From Paenibacillus sp. FSL R7-0337 (GTDB lineage: Bacteria; Bacillota; Bacilli; Paenibacillales; Paenibacillaceae), in the NCBI RefSeq assembly GCF_037969875.1, contig NZ_CP150218.1, positions 1,798,001 through 1,862,000 on the forward strand: DNA of 64,000 bases. Direction: 5' to 3'. The first letter of the stretch is position 1, and each line of letters opens with the position of its first letter. Of the stretch, positions 16,709-24,671 are shown in pieces. The notes beneath the pieces are model-generated. The model was not told the origin of the DNA and made no database searches. It worked only from the letters and a program-made list of their open reading frames with translations. Both the position numbers and the translations under genes were made by a program.

Positions 16709-18349
16709 TTACTTAATGCCCAGCTTTTCCTTGTTGGCCTTCATCTTCTCGCTGCGAACCTCAACAATCTTGCTCCAGTTGTTCTTGTCGAGGAACGCTT
16801 TATGATCCGCGAGCGTACTGTCAAAAGCAGCCTCGTCCTTGGCACGGATCATGCTGACCAGCGTGGTGTTCCAGTTCGTATTAATGGCCGTCTGACCGCG
16901 GGCCTCCGGCGTTCCCTGATCCGGGTTAATGTTCTCCAGGATGAAGTGCGGCTTCAGCTTGCCCTTGCCCCATTCCTGCATCTGCTTGATCGACTCGGGG
17001 AAAGCGTCCTTGCTCAGCGCTTTGTGGCGGTCATGTCCGAAGAACATGAATTCGCCCATGCGGTAGTCCTTCTTGAACTTATCCGCATTATTAAGCTGCA
17101 GGTCCTTCACTTCCGGCAGCAGCTCAACCGTACCGTCTGGATTGGATTTATAAGTTAAACCTTCAACCCCGTAGTTCATCAGCTTCTGCCCTTCTTCGCT
17201 CAACAGATAGGTGAAGATCTGAATCGCTTTGGCCGGGTCCTTGCAGTTCTTGGTGATATAATTGATCATCCAGCCGGTAATCCCGGATTGATTCAATGTC
17301 GGCTGATGACCTACGGTGCTCTGCGGCCCGTCAACAGCCATATACTCCTTACCGGGATTGGCGCTCATGAAAATCTGCAGATTGCCGCCCTGCTGTGGCG
17401 TACCATCGAGCAGCATGGCCGCATATTTGCCGGACTTTACCTTTTCCTCAAAGCCGGTTCCGTCATCCGCGAAGCTATCATCACTGATCGCCCCATCTCT
17501 GTACACGGCATTCAGCGTCCGCAGCCAGGTCAGATAATCCTCATCCAGATTGCGGTTGTAGAACTTGCCGTCCTCTGTCTCCAGCGGAACGCCGATGAAA
17601 TCCTGCAGCGCATCCCCGAGTGAACCGGTCCCTTCCCCGATGGCATTGAACCCGAAGGGGATCATGTCCGGGAACTTGGCCTTAATCTCGCTCATAGACT
17701 TCCTGAAGGCCTCCGGGGTCCCGAAGTCAGGGCTGCCCAGCGCTTCATACACATCCTTGCGGATGACAAAAGCCGTCTTCGCCGGAATATTACCGCTGTC
17801 ATAATCCGCTTGTGTATTGGAATAGTTCGGATAACCGTAGGTTTTGCCGTCCTTCAGCTGGAACCAGTTCAGCGTGTCGGCAGCGGCCACCTTGTTGAAA
17901 TACGGATCATACTTCTCCGCCAGCTCATTGAGCGGAAGTGCCCAGGTCGCGGCCTTTTGCACAACCGGGGAATTGGAGTCGAAGATCGTCAACAGATCCG
18001 GCATATCGCCGCCCGCGAAGAACGTATTCAGCTTCGTATCGTCCCCGGTAATGAACTTGATGTTGATGTTCAGATCCTCTTTGATCTTCTTGGTGACTAC
18101 ATCCTTGCCGAAGTCTGTATTCCACCAGTCCGCGTTCACATACCAGGTTAAGTCCGTAGTCTCGCTCTTCTTATCCAGCTGCCAGGCCGGAGTCTCGGGG
18201 TCTACCGTATACCGGTTGTCCAGGGACACCTCTACCGCCTTAGTGTTGCCGCCGCCTGAGCTGCAGCCTGCCGCTACCAGCATAGCTGCCATCAGGAGCA
18301 GCGCGGGTTTAAGCGTTTTTGTGCCGAGAACTTTTGTCATCTTGATCAT
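16709..18349 (-). CDS. Oligosaccharide-binding lipoprotein of ABC transporter (LplA type)
   Basis: This 546-residue family 1 solute-binding protein has a lipoprotein signal ending in LVAAGCSSGG (Cys near residue 29). It also has the GDMPDLLTIFDS stretch and the C-terminal EEGQKLMNYGVEGLTYKS typical of the large LplA-like proteins that work with LplB/YtcP permeases. The ATG at 18349 follows GGAGGTCACGAAT. It lies between the permease genes and the GH30 gene in one operon and captures the oligosaccharide for import. No ATPase is encoded here; these systems normally share an MsmX-type ATPase. Confidence 0.93.
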   Translation of the reverse strand: MIKMTKVLGTKTLKPALLLMAAMLVAAGCSSGGGNTKAVEVSLDNRYTVDPETPAWQLDKKSETTDLTWYVNADWWNTDFGKDVVTKKIKEDLNINIKFITGDDTKLNTFFAGGDMPDLLTIFDSNSPVVQKAATWALPLNELAEKYDPYFNKVAAADTLNWFQLKDGKTYGYPNYSNTQADYDSGNIPAKTAFVIRKDVYEALGSPDFGTPEAFRKSMSEIKAKFPDMIPFGFNAIGEGTGSLGDALQDFIGVPLETEDGKFYNRNLDEDYLTWLRTLNAVYRDGAISDDSFADDGTGFEEKVKSGKYAAMLLDGTPQQGGNLQIFMSANPGKEYMAVDGPQSTVGHQPTLNQSGITGWMINYITKNCKDPAKAIQIFTYLLSEEGQKLMNYGVEGLTYKSNPDGTVELLPEVKDLQLNNADKFKKDYRMGEFMFFGHDRHKALSKDAFPESIKQMQEWGKGKLKPHFILENINPDQGTPEARGQTAINTNWNTTLVSMIRAKDEAAFDSTLADHKAFLDKNNWSKIVEVRSEKMKANKEKLGIK

Positions 18350-18382
18350 ATTCGTGACCTCCTATAATGTATTGAACCTCTT

Positions 18383-19270
18383 CTACTCCTTGACCGCTCC
18401 CAGCATCATGCCGGAGATGAAGTACCGCTGAAGAATGGGATACATCGCAACAATCGGCAGTGTGGTAATGACAATAGTTGCCAGCTGTACCCCTTTGGTG
18501 GTGGTCTCAATGACGACGGAGCCGCCGATATTCTGCATGGACTGGGTCTGCGACTGCACTATAATCTCATACAGCTTCATCTGCAGCGGGTAGAGCGCCT
18601 GATCGGTGATATACAGCTTCGTGGTCATGAAGTCGTTCCATTGTCCCACCCCGTTGAACAGGGCGATGGTTGCCATCGCGGGCATGGACAGCGGAATGAA
18701 GATTTTGAGGAAAATATGCCAGTCGCCTGCGCCGTCAATCTTGGCCGACTCTTCCAGCGAATCCGGCACATTCCGGAAAAAGTTCATCAGAATCACCACA
18801 TCGTAATAGCTGAATAAGGCTGGGATAATATACACCCAGAAGCTGTTCAGCAGCCCGAGCGATTTGATAAGCAGATACGTCGGAATCATTCCACCGGAGA
18901 AAAACATTGTGATCACGCCCATCGCCACATACAGCTTGCGGCCGCGGATGTATCTTTTGCTGAGACCGTAGCCGATCATTGCGCAAAAGAACACGTGAGT
19001 GATTACCCCGAGGAACGTCTTGGCGACCGAGACAACGAAGGATTGACCGATCGTGCTGTCATTGAAGACCGCCCGGTAATTCTCCAGCGAGAATTCTTTG
19101 GACCAGAAGATGAATCCGCCCTCGGCAAGCGCCCTGCCTGAACTAAGGGAAGAAATAATTACGTTCCATAAGGGAACGAGGATAATAACCATGAAGCAGA
19201 TCAACAGCATCTTATTCACCGCATCAAAGATCCGGCTGTCGAGACCTTCCCGTATGACCTTCCGATTCAC
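18383..19270 (-). CDS. Carbohydrate ABC transporter permease (YtcP/LplC type)
   Basis: This 295-residue inner-membrane protein has about six hydrophobic segments. The permease EAA loop appears as EESAKIDGAGDWHIFLKIFIPLSMPAM (about residues 170-195), which contacts the ATPase. The ending SGMMLGAVKE is typical of YtcP-like permeases. The start is a GTG at 19270 behind GAGGGGGCG. It lies 13 bp after the partner permease gene in the same operon. Confidence 0.94.
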   Translation of the reverse strand: MNRKVIREGLDSRIFDAVNKMLLICFMVIILVPLWNVIISSLSSGRALAEGGFIFWSKEFSLENYRAVFNDSTIGQSFVVSVAKTFLGVITHVFFCAMIGYGLSKRYIRGRKLYVAMGVITMFFSGGMIPTYLLIKSLGLLNSFWVYIIPALFSYYDVVILMNFFRNVPDSLEESAKIDGAGDWHIFLKIFIPLSMPAMATIALFNGVGQWNDFMTTKLYITDQALYPLQMKLYEIIVQSQTQSMQNIGGSVVIETTTKGVQLATIVITTLPIVAMYPILQRYFISGMMLGAVKE

Positions 19271-19283
19271 TCTAGCGCCCCCT

Positions 19284-20279
19284 CTACAACACGGATTGAT
19301 TATCGTTCAATTTACTGGTGACCTTGTTGGCCATAAGCAGCAGGATTACCGACACAATGGAGACACCGAGGCCGACAGCCGTAGCATAAGAGAAATCGCC
19401 CTGCGTCATCCCCATCCGGTAGACATAGGAATTGATGACTTCAGCCTTGGCCCGGTTCTGCGAGTTCATCAAGACCAGCGTCTGATCCAGATTCGAGCCG
19501 AGTAAGCCGCTTACCGTCAAAATCAGATTCAGGCTGATGATCGCCTTCATGTTCGGAAGGGTGATATTCCATATCTGACGCAGCCGGCCAGCTCCATCAA
19601 TCCGGGCCGCTTCGTAGTAAGTGGGGTCAATTTTAGCCATAATGGCCAGATACAGAATCGTGCCCCATCCGGCTTCCTTCCAGATATCCGACAGTGTGGC
19701 AATCCACCAGTACTTGCCTGCATCCAGCAGGATGTTGGACGGCTTTGAGATCAGCCCGAGATTCAACAGCAGCTCATTGAACAAGCCGGACGTAGAGAAC
19801 CAGGTGATCAGCATCCCGCCCAGGACGATCCACGACAGGAAATGCGGCAGATAGGAGATCGTCTGGACGAATTTTTTGAAGCGGCCCATGTTCAGCTCAT
19901 AGATCATAATGGCGAGAATAATCGGAATGATGAACCCGATCCCAAGCTTCAGGAAGCTGATGCCCAGCGTATTGACGACCGCATCCCAGAAATATTCGTC
20001 CGACAGAATAATCCTGAAGTTGTCCAGCCCCACCCAGGGTGCAGTGGATAAGGTATCGATGACCGTGTAATTCTTAAAAGCAATCGTTAGCCCGTAGATG
20101 GGTATGTAGCAGAAAATAATCATAAAAATAATGCCCGGCAGCACCATCGACTGAATCTCCCACTGCCTTTTGTAATCGGTTACAAAATCCTTGATCCGCT
20201 GCCCCATGGGCTTCTTGGCGGACGGCGGGATCGCTGGCGGGATGGAAGCTGATGCAGCAGACGCTGATGTTTTATTCAT
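19284..20279 (-). CDS. Carbohydrate ABC transporter permease (LplB type)
   Basis: This 331-residue LplB-like permease has an Ala/Pro-rich cytoplasmic N-terminus and about six membrane segments. Its EAA-like loop reads YYEAARIDGAGRLRQIWNITLPNMKA. The ATG at 20279 follows GAGAGGGGGACAAGATC. It is the first gene of the operon. A perfect operator palindrome (20339-20354) lies 60 bp upstream, identical to the one in front of the LacI gene at 21424, so the operon is probably sugar-inducible. Confidence 0.94.
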   Translation of the reverse strand: MNKTSASAASASIPPAIPPSAKKPMGQRIKDFVTDYKRQWEIQSMVLPGIIFMIIFCYIPIYGLTIAFKNYTVIDTLSTAPWVGLDNFRIILSDEYFWDAVVNTLGISFLKLGIGFIIPIILAIMIYELNMGRFKKFVQTISYLPHFLSWIVLGGMLITWFSTSGLFNELLLNLGLISKPSNILLDAGKYWWIATLSDIWKEAGWGTILYLAIMAKIDPTYYEAARIDGAGRLRQIWNITLPNMKAIISLNLILTVSGLLGSNLDQTLVLMNSQNRAKAEVINSYVYRMGMTQGDFSYATAVGLGVSIVSVILLLMANKVTSKLNDNQSVL

Positions 20280-20338
20280 GATCTTGTCCCCCTCTCCATT
20301 GAGATATCCGGATGGTGCTCAAATTGGTGCTCAAGGCA

Positions 20339-20354
20339 ATAAAAACGTTTTTAT
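20339..20354. promoter_or_regulatory. LacI operator upstream of the GH30 transporter operon
   Basis: ATAAAAACGTTTTTAT is a perfect 16-bp palindrome. An identical copy is at 21442-21457, upstream of the LacI gene that precedes this operon. Confidence 0.88.
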
Positions 20355-20404
20355 TTTGGCGCAAAAAATCCCCCTCCTGTAAAATCAGTTTCACAAGCTG
20401 CCCT

Positions 20405-21424
20405 CTATCTGCGGTCCTTCCGTTCCAGCTTCACATGACTTGAGCCTCTTACGACAAGCTCGCCCTGCAGCTTCTGTGCTGCTCCCTGCTCCTTGTCTTG
20501 AATCATGCGGACCAGATGATCAATCGCCAGCATGCCCTGTCTTGCAATCTGATTCCTTACCGTCGTGAGCGGCGGCGAATAATAAGGGGCGATATCAATA
20601 TCATCGAAGCCCATCACGCTGACATCCTGCGGCACTTCATAACCGTAGCTCTTGAGCGCTTGAATACAGCCCATTGCACTGATATCATTGCCGGCCAGGA
20701 AGGCGTCAGGGACTCTCGCGGGATGCAGACGGAGGTAAGACTTCACGGCATTATAGGTGCTATCCTCTTCAAAATACCCCTGAAGGATAAAATCCTCCTC
20801 CACCGGAAGCTGGTATTCACGCAGCGCGGCCAGATAGCCTTCCTTCCGCTGCACGCTGTCGAACATCGTATCCACGCCGGAGATATAGGCAATCCGCTTA
20901 TGCCCCAGGCTGATTAAATACTTCGTAGCCTCATAGCCTGATTCGTAGGAATCAAAGATAATGCTGCCCATCCCTTCATCCTCCAGCACCCGGTCCAGAA
21001 ACACCGCCTTAATCTTGTCTTTCTTCATAGCGGCAATGTCCTGTTCGTCAATGCCCAGCTCCTCATAGATAATGACGCCATCCACCCGCCGTCCGAGGAT
21101 ATTGCTCATAATAACTTGTTTGTCCTTGGTGACGAATACATTCAGGCCATAGCCCATGCGGTCGCACTGACGGGACATGGATTCTACCAGCTTGTAGAAG
21201 TACGGACCGGACACACTTGTCGTGAAGAATCCCAGCATCTTCGTGGTCCCCGATTTCAGCAGCTTGCCGTTCAGATTCGGAACGTAATTCAGGCGCTGGG
21301 CCACCTTCAGAATATGGGCTTTGGTCTCCGGGCTCAGCACATCTACATCATTCAGGGCGTTGGAGACCGTCGAGATGGAGACCCCGGCTTCCCGTGCGAC
21401 ATCCTTGATCGTTATCTTAGCCAT
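20405..21424 (-). CDS. LacI-family regulator of the GH30 transporter operon
   Basis: This 339-residue regulator starts with MAKITIKDVAREAGVSISTV, an exact LacI helix-turn-helix pattern, and continues with the sugar-binding core (GFFTTSVSGPYFYKL, DGVIIYEEL, LAGNDISAMGCIQAL, GFDDIDIAPY). The ATG follows AAAAGGAAC. Identical palindromes before this gene and before the permease operon indicate autorepression and operon repression, relieved by an imported sugar. The central ACGT is typical for this family. Confidence 0.95.
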   Translation of the reverse strand: MAKITIKDVAREAGVSISTVSNALNDVDVLSPETKAHILKVAQRLNYVPNLNGKLLKSGTTKMLGFFTTSVSGPYFYKLVESMSRQCDRMGYGLNVFVTKDKQVIMSNILGRRVDGVIIYEELGIDEQDIAAMKKDKIKAVFLDRVLEDEGMGSIIFDSYESGYEATKYLISLGHKRIAYISGVDTMFDSVQRKEGYLAALREYQLPVEEDFILQGYFEEDSTYNAVKSYLRLHPARVPDAFLAGNDISAMGCIQALKSYGYEVPQDVSVMGFDDIDIAPYYSPPLTTVRNQIARQGMLAIDHLVRMIQDKEQGAAQKLQGELVVRGSSHVKLERKDRR

Positions 21425-21441
21425 ATCAATGTTCCTTTTTG

Positions 21442-21457
21442 ATAAAAACGTTTTTAT
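21442..21457. promoter_or_regulatory. LacI autoregulatory operator
   Basis: ATAAAAACGTTTTTAT lies 18 bp upstream of the LacI ATG and is identical to 20339-20354. It lies just downstream of a possible TTAAAG-16-TATAGT promoter on the minus strand. Confidence 0.88.
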
Positions 21458-21674
21458 TGACTATAAAGTAACATGAAACCGCTTTAAACACAACACTTTT
21501 TCTCATTTTCTTGTCCATCCACCTTTTCCGCTCATTATTGCCCGCCGGACGTGAGGCCTAACCTCTGTCTAGCATACAATAACTTCTATGTCATTAAATT
21601 CATCTTATTTTACTATAAGACAGCGGGATTTAGCTATGCGGGAGTGAGGGTGCACAGCAGACTTATGCCAAGTG

Positions 21675-21714
21675 GAAACGGCTTTGCCGTCTTTTCAAAG
21701 GACGGTACCGTTTC
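21675..21714 (+). other. Compact two-stem palindromic element, function unknown
   Basis: The 392-bp gap 21425-21816 holds the LacI operator, this element and a terminator. GAAACGG (21675-21681) pairs with CCGTTTC (21708-21714). Inside it GCCGTC (21686-21691) pairs with GACGGT (21701-21706, ending in a G-T pair). This gives a stable nested hairpin. The orientation is uncertain. It does not match a riboswitch class that I can name. Confidence 0.55.
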
Positions 21715-21768
21715 GGCGAGAAATAGAAAGATAATGTGTAGCGTGAACCCTATACATTTTTATATTTC

Positions 21769-21805
21769 AAAGAAAGGCCTTCCTTAGCTTGGCAGGCCTT
21801 CCTTT
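21769..21805 (-). terminator. Terminator of the ATP-grasp gene
   Basis: AAAGAAAGGCCT (21769-21780) pairs with AGGCCTTCCTTT (21794-21805) with one mismatch. It lies 12 bp past the stop codon of the minus-strand gene; the T-run is interrupted. Confidence 0.65.
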
Positions 21806-21816
21806 GGCATATCGTA

Positions 21817-22572
21817 TTATTTGGTCAAGCCCAAACGCCGGTAACGCATTACTCTGCGGTACATGGATTTATCCTTCAGCTGATTAAAAATGTATGGATC
21901 AGGATTCATATTTACTTCAATAATCCACGGCTTCAGTGAGTGGTCTAGTCCGACATCTACACCGAACTGCCGGTGGTGCGGATAAGTCTTCTTCAACTGC
22001 TGCGCTATGCGTGTGCCCAGCCGGTTCATGTCCCCCTTAAGCTGCACAAGCTGCTGCGCAGACAGATGGGTGGAGAGCAAATGCTCCACTGCGGTCGGTT
22101 TACCGCCGCTGTGGTAATTGGTCACAATTTTGCGCGGGTGCCCGAGCCGCCCGATAATTCCGGTAGCTTCCCATACGCCCTTGGGACTGAGCTGCACCAT
22201 CACCCGGATATCGAAGCGGCGCCCGTGATGCTTCAGCAGGTGGATACCTTTTTGCAGCAGATAGCTCCTCTTGCCGATTCTTGCCGCCAGACTGTGATGA
22301 AAAGCATCAAACGTAGCGAACCGGCGCACGGTCTCCTCATACTGATAGATATATCCCTGCCGGTCCTTCCGCTCTGCGCGGATCACGCCCATGCCATACG
22401 TTCCCCGTTCCGGCTTGATATAGATCATTCCATAGCTGTGCATCATCTGCTCCAGATTACGCCTGTTAAATCTCCGGGTATCGGGGATGAACCCCTTGAT
22501 TGTCTCGTTCTTAAGCAGCAGTTGTGTCTTATACCATTTGCTCAGTCCTGAATGAACTTGTTTGGCTGTCAC
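21817..22572 (-). CDS. YheC/YheD-type ATP-grasp protein, spore coat associated
   Basis: This 251-residue protein matches the YheC/YheD pattern: IYIKPERGTYGMGVIRAER near residue 50, FDIRVMVQLSPKGVWEATGIIGRLG near residue 120, and a C-terminal HRQFGVDVGLDHSLKPWIIEVNMNPDP, where the acidic and Asn residues belong to an ATP-grasp metal site. Bacillus relatives are linked to the spore coat or cortex. The start is a GTG at 22572 behind GGAGAG. It stands alone, divergent from the glycosyltransferase-like gene. Confidence 0.86.
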   Translation of the reverse strand: MTAKQVHSGLSKWYKTQLLLKNETIKGFIPDTRRFNRRNLEQMMHSYGMIYIKPERGTYGMGVIRAERKDRQGYIYQYEETVRRFATFDAFHHSLAARIGKRSYLLQKGIHLLKHHGRRFDIRVMVQLSPKGVWEATGIIGRLGHPRKIVTNYHSGGKPTAVEHLLSTHLSAQQLVQLKGDMNRLGTRIAQQLKKTYPHHRQFGVDVGLDHSLKPWIIEVNMNPDPYIFNQLKDKSMYRRVMRYRRLGLTK

Positions 22573-22790
22573 TTATGCACTCTCCTGTCCGGGCTGGGAG
22601 ACTCCGCTCCATTTTTACATAAAAAAACATATTCACTGCATCCTATGCCGGTAGAGATGCCATGGAATATATCATTTGCCCCGTATGAAAAGATTAACTT
22701 AGTGCAGGATAATTGCCCTCTCCACCACAGCTGCGCAGGCATACCCTAGTGAAGACGTTCAAATGTCAATATGTGTATGGAGATGAATCC

Positions 22791-23606
22791 ATGTCCTTTC
22801 CTGCCGTAAGTGTAACCTCAAGCGCTCCACCGATCGACATCCTGATTCCTGCTATCGAAAAGGACCTCGCCACCCTCCCTTATGTGATTGATAGTCTTCG
22901 CCGTTATGTCCAGCACCCTATCAGTAATATCTATATTATCTCGCCGGAGAATAGTAGAATCAGACAGCTGTGCTCCCGGAAAGCTTGCGTCTTTGTCAAT
23001 GAAACCACCGTCCTCCCATTCACCAAAAAAGCAATCCGTTATTCCTCCTCCCGCTGGAACCGGTCTGGCTGGCTGTATCAGCAGCTGCTCAAGATGAATG
23101 GGGATCAGGTATGCCGCGAGAAATACTTCCTAGTCATTGATGCAGATACGGTGCTTATCCGTCCCCATCGCTTCCGTTCCGGCGGGAAAAGCATCTTCTA
23201 TTGCCGCAGCTGGAGCCAGCCGGAGTATTTCCGCACCTACCGCAAGCTGCTCGGTGTACCTGCGCCTTCGCCCAAGTCGTTCGTGACCCACTACATGCTG
23301 TTTGAGTCCGCGAAGCTGGCCAGTCTCAAAAGAAAAATTGAAGCCCGTCACGGCATGTCCTGGCATGCGGCTATTCTGCACTCCATCAACAAGAAGCGGC
23401 AGTTCGGCTTCTCTGAATTCGAGACCTATGCCAACTACGTGTACAGCACCAATCGCACCTCTGTGCTGCTCAAAAATGCCAATAATAAAGCGCTGAAGAC
23501 CCCGGCGGGCTCGCTGACTGAGGCGCAAATCCGCAAGTACGCCGGGACTTACCGTTCGCTCTCTTTCCATCAGCGCAAGGGATACTCCACTCCGGGCAAG
23601 CCTTAA
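22791..23606 (+). CDS. Glycosyltransferase-like protein (DUF6492 type)
   Basis: This 271-residue protein begins with a nucleotide-sugar fold pattern (PIDILIPAIEKDLATLPYVI) and carries a DxD-type motif in YFLVIDADTVLIRPHRF (about residue 115). This resembles the DUF6492 family, thought to be glycosyltransferases. A longer in-frame start exists at 22713, but the ATG at 22791 has GGAGATG in front and begins the conserved fold. A GDP-mannose-type enzyme gene follows 15 bp downstream, so the pair may transfer or build a mannose-containing surface polymer. The acceptor is unknown. Confidence 0.75.
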   Translation: MSFPAVSVTSSAPPIDILIPAIEKDLATLPYVIDSLRRYVQHPISNIYIISPENSRIRQLCSRKACVFVNETTVLPFTKKAIRYSSSRWNRSGWLYQQLLKMNGDQVCREKYFLVIDADTVLIRPHRFRSGGKSIFYCRSWSQPEYFRTYRKLLGVPAPSPKSFVTHYMLFESAKLASLKRKIEARHGMSWHAAILHSINKKRQFGFSEFETYANYVYSTNRTSVLLKNANNKALKTPAGSLTEAQIRKYAGTYRSLSFHQRKGYSTPGKP

Positions 23607-23621
23607 GGAGGCAAGATATTG

Positions 23622-24668
23622 ATGCATACTATTCTTCTGTGCGGCGGCTCCGGCCAGCGGCTGTGGCCCCTGTCCGGCAGCATCCGCTCCAAGATGTTCC
23701 TGCCGCTGCTGCCTGCACCGGACGGGGGCACAGAATCCATGATTGGGCGGGTATGCCGTCAGCTCGGTCAGGCCGGACTGGATGAATCCCTGTTGCTCGT
23801 GGCCCATCAGGAGCAGGTGGCCCTTACCCAGCGGTATACCGGAAGCAATTATCCGGTAATCGGAGAGCCGTGCAAGCGCGGGACCCTCACTGCTGCCGCG
23901 TTCGGCGCGCTGCACTTGCTTGCAGCCGGAAAGGCACAGCCGGAGGACATCATCTGTATCGCTCCGGCCGACATGTACGCAGATGATGATTTCTTCCGCC
24001 AGTTCCATCAATTCGAGGCACTTCTGGCCGATTCTGAGGCCGAACTCCTCCTGCTTGGAACGAGGCCTTCTTATCCCTCGGAGCAATACGGCTATATCGT
24101 CCCGGCACAGGAAGACTCTGGCGGGTATGCTCAGGTGTTATCTTTTGCAGAGAAGCCGGATAAGGTTAAAGCCCTGGAGCTGATGCGGGAGAAGGCCTTA
24201 TGGAATTGCGGGGTGTTCGCTTCGCGGCTGAGCTTCCTGCTGGAGCATCTGGAGAGGCTGGGGCTGCCTGTGGAATTCGCAGCATTGACCGCGCAGTATC
24301 CAGGGCTTCCGGTCCGCAGCTTCGACAAGGAAGTGGCAGAACGCAGCACCAAAGCTATTGTCGTAAGGCATGAAGGGGAATGGTCCGACCTGGGAAGCTG
24401 GGATATGCTGACGGCCAAGCTGCCATCACAGGTCATTGGAGTAGGCGGGCTATGGGGAGAATGCGGGGACAGTCACCTTATTAATGAGCTGGAGGTGCCG
24501 CTGCATGTCATTGGGGTCTCCGGTATAGTCGCCATAGCCGGTCCCGAAGGCATTCTAATCGCAGATAAGAAGAACGCTAACATGATCAAGGATATTCTGG
24601 CGTCTGACCGCCATAAACAAAAAGGGAAATCTCAAACACCGGATGATGGCTGTTCGGGATATCCCTGA
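23622..24668 (+). CDS. Mannose-1-phosphate guanylyltransferase (ManC type)
   Basis: This 348-residue nucleotidyltransferase would make GDP-mannose from mannose-1-phosphate and GTP. The N-terminus has ILLCGGSGQRLWPLS and then SKMFLPLL, matching the pyrophosphorylase signature. FAEKPDKVKA and WNCGVFASRLSFLLE are the sugar-binding parts, and SDLGSWDML lies near the end. It ends before the isomerase domain found in long ManC/AlgA proteins, so it is the short form. The ATG at 23622 follows AAGGAGGCAAGATATTG. It is co-transcribed with the DUF6492 gene. Confidence 0.9.
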   Translation: MHTILLCGGSGQRLWPLSGSIRSKMFLPLLPAPDGGTESMIGRVCRQLGQAGLDESLLLVAHQEQVALTQRYTGSNYPVIGEPCKRGTLTAAAFGALHLLAAGKAQPEDIICIAPADMYADDDFFRQFHQFEALLADSEAELLLLGTRPSYPSEQYGYIVPAQEDSGGYAQVLSFAEKPDKVKALELMREKALWNCGVFASRLSFLLEHLERLGLPVEFAALTAQYPGLPVRSFDKEVAERSTKAIVVRHEGEWSDLGSWDMLTAKLPSQVIGVGGLWGECGDSHLINELEVPLHVIGVSGIVAIAGPEGILIADKKNANMIKDILASDRHKQKGKSQTPDDGCSGYP

Positions 24669-24671
24669 TGG

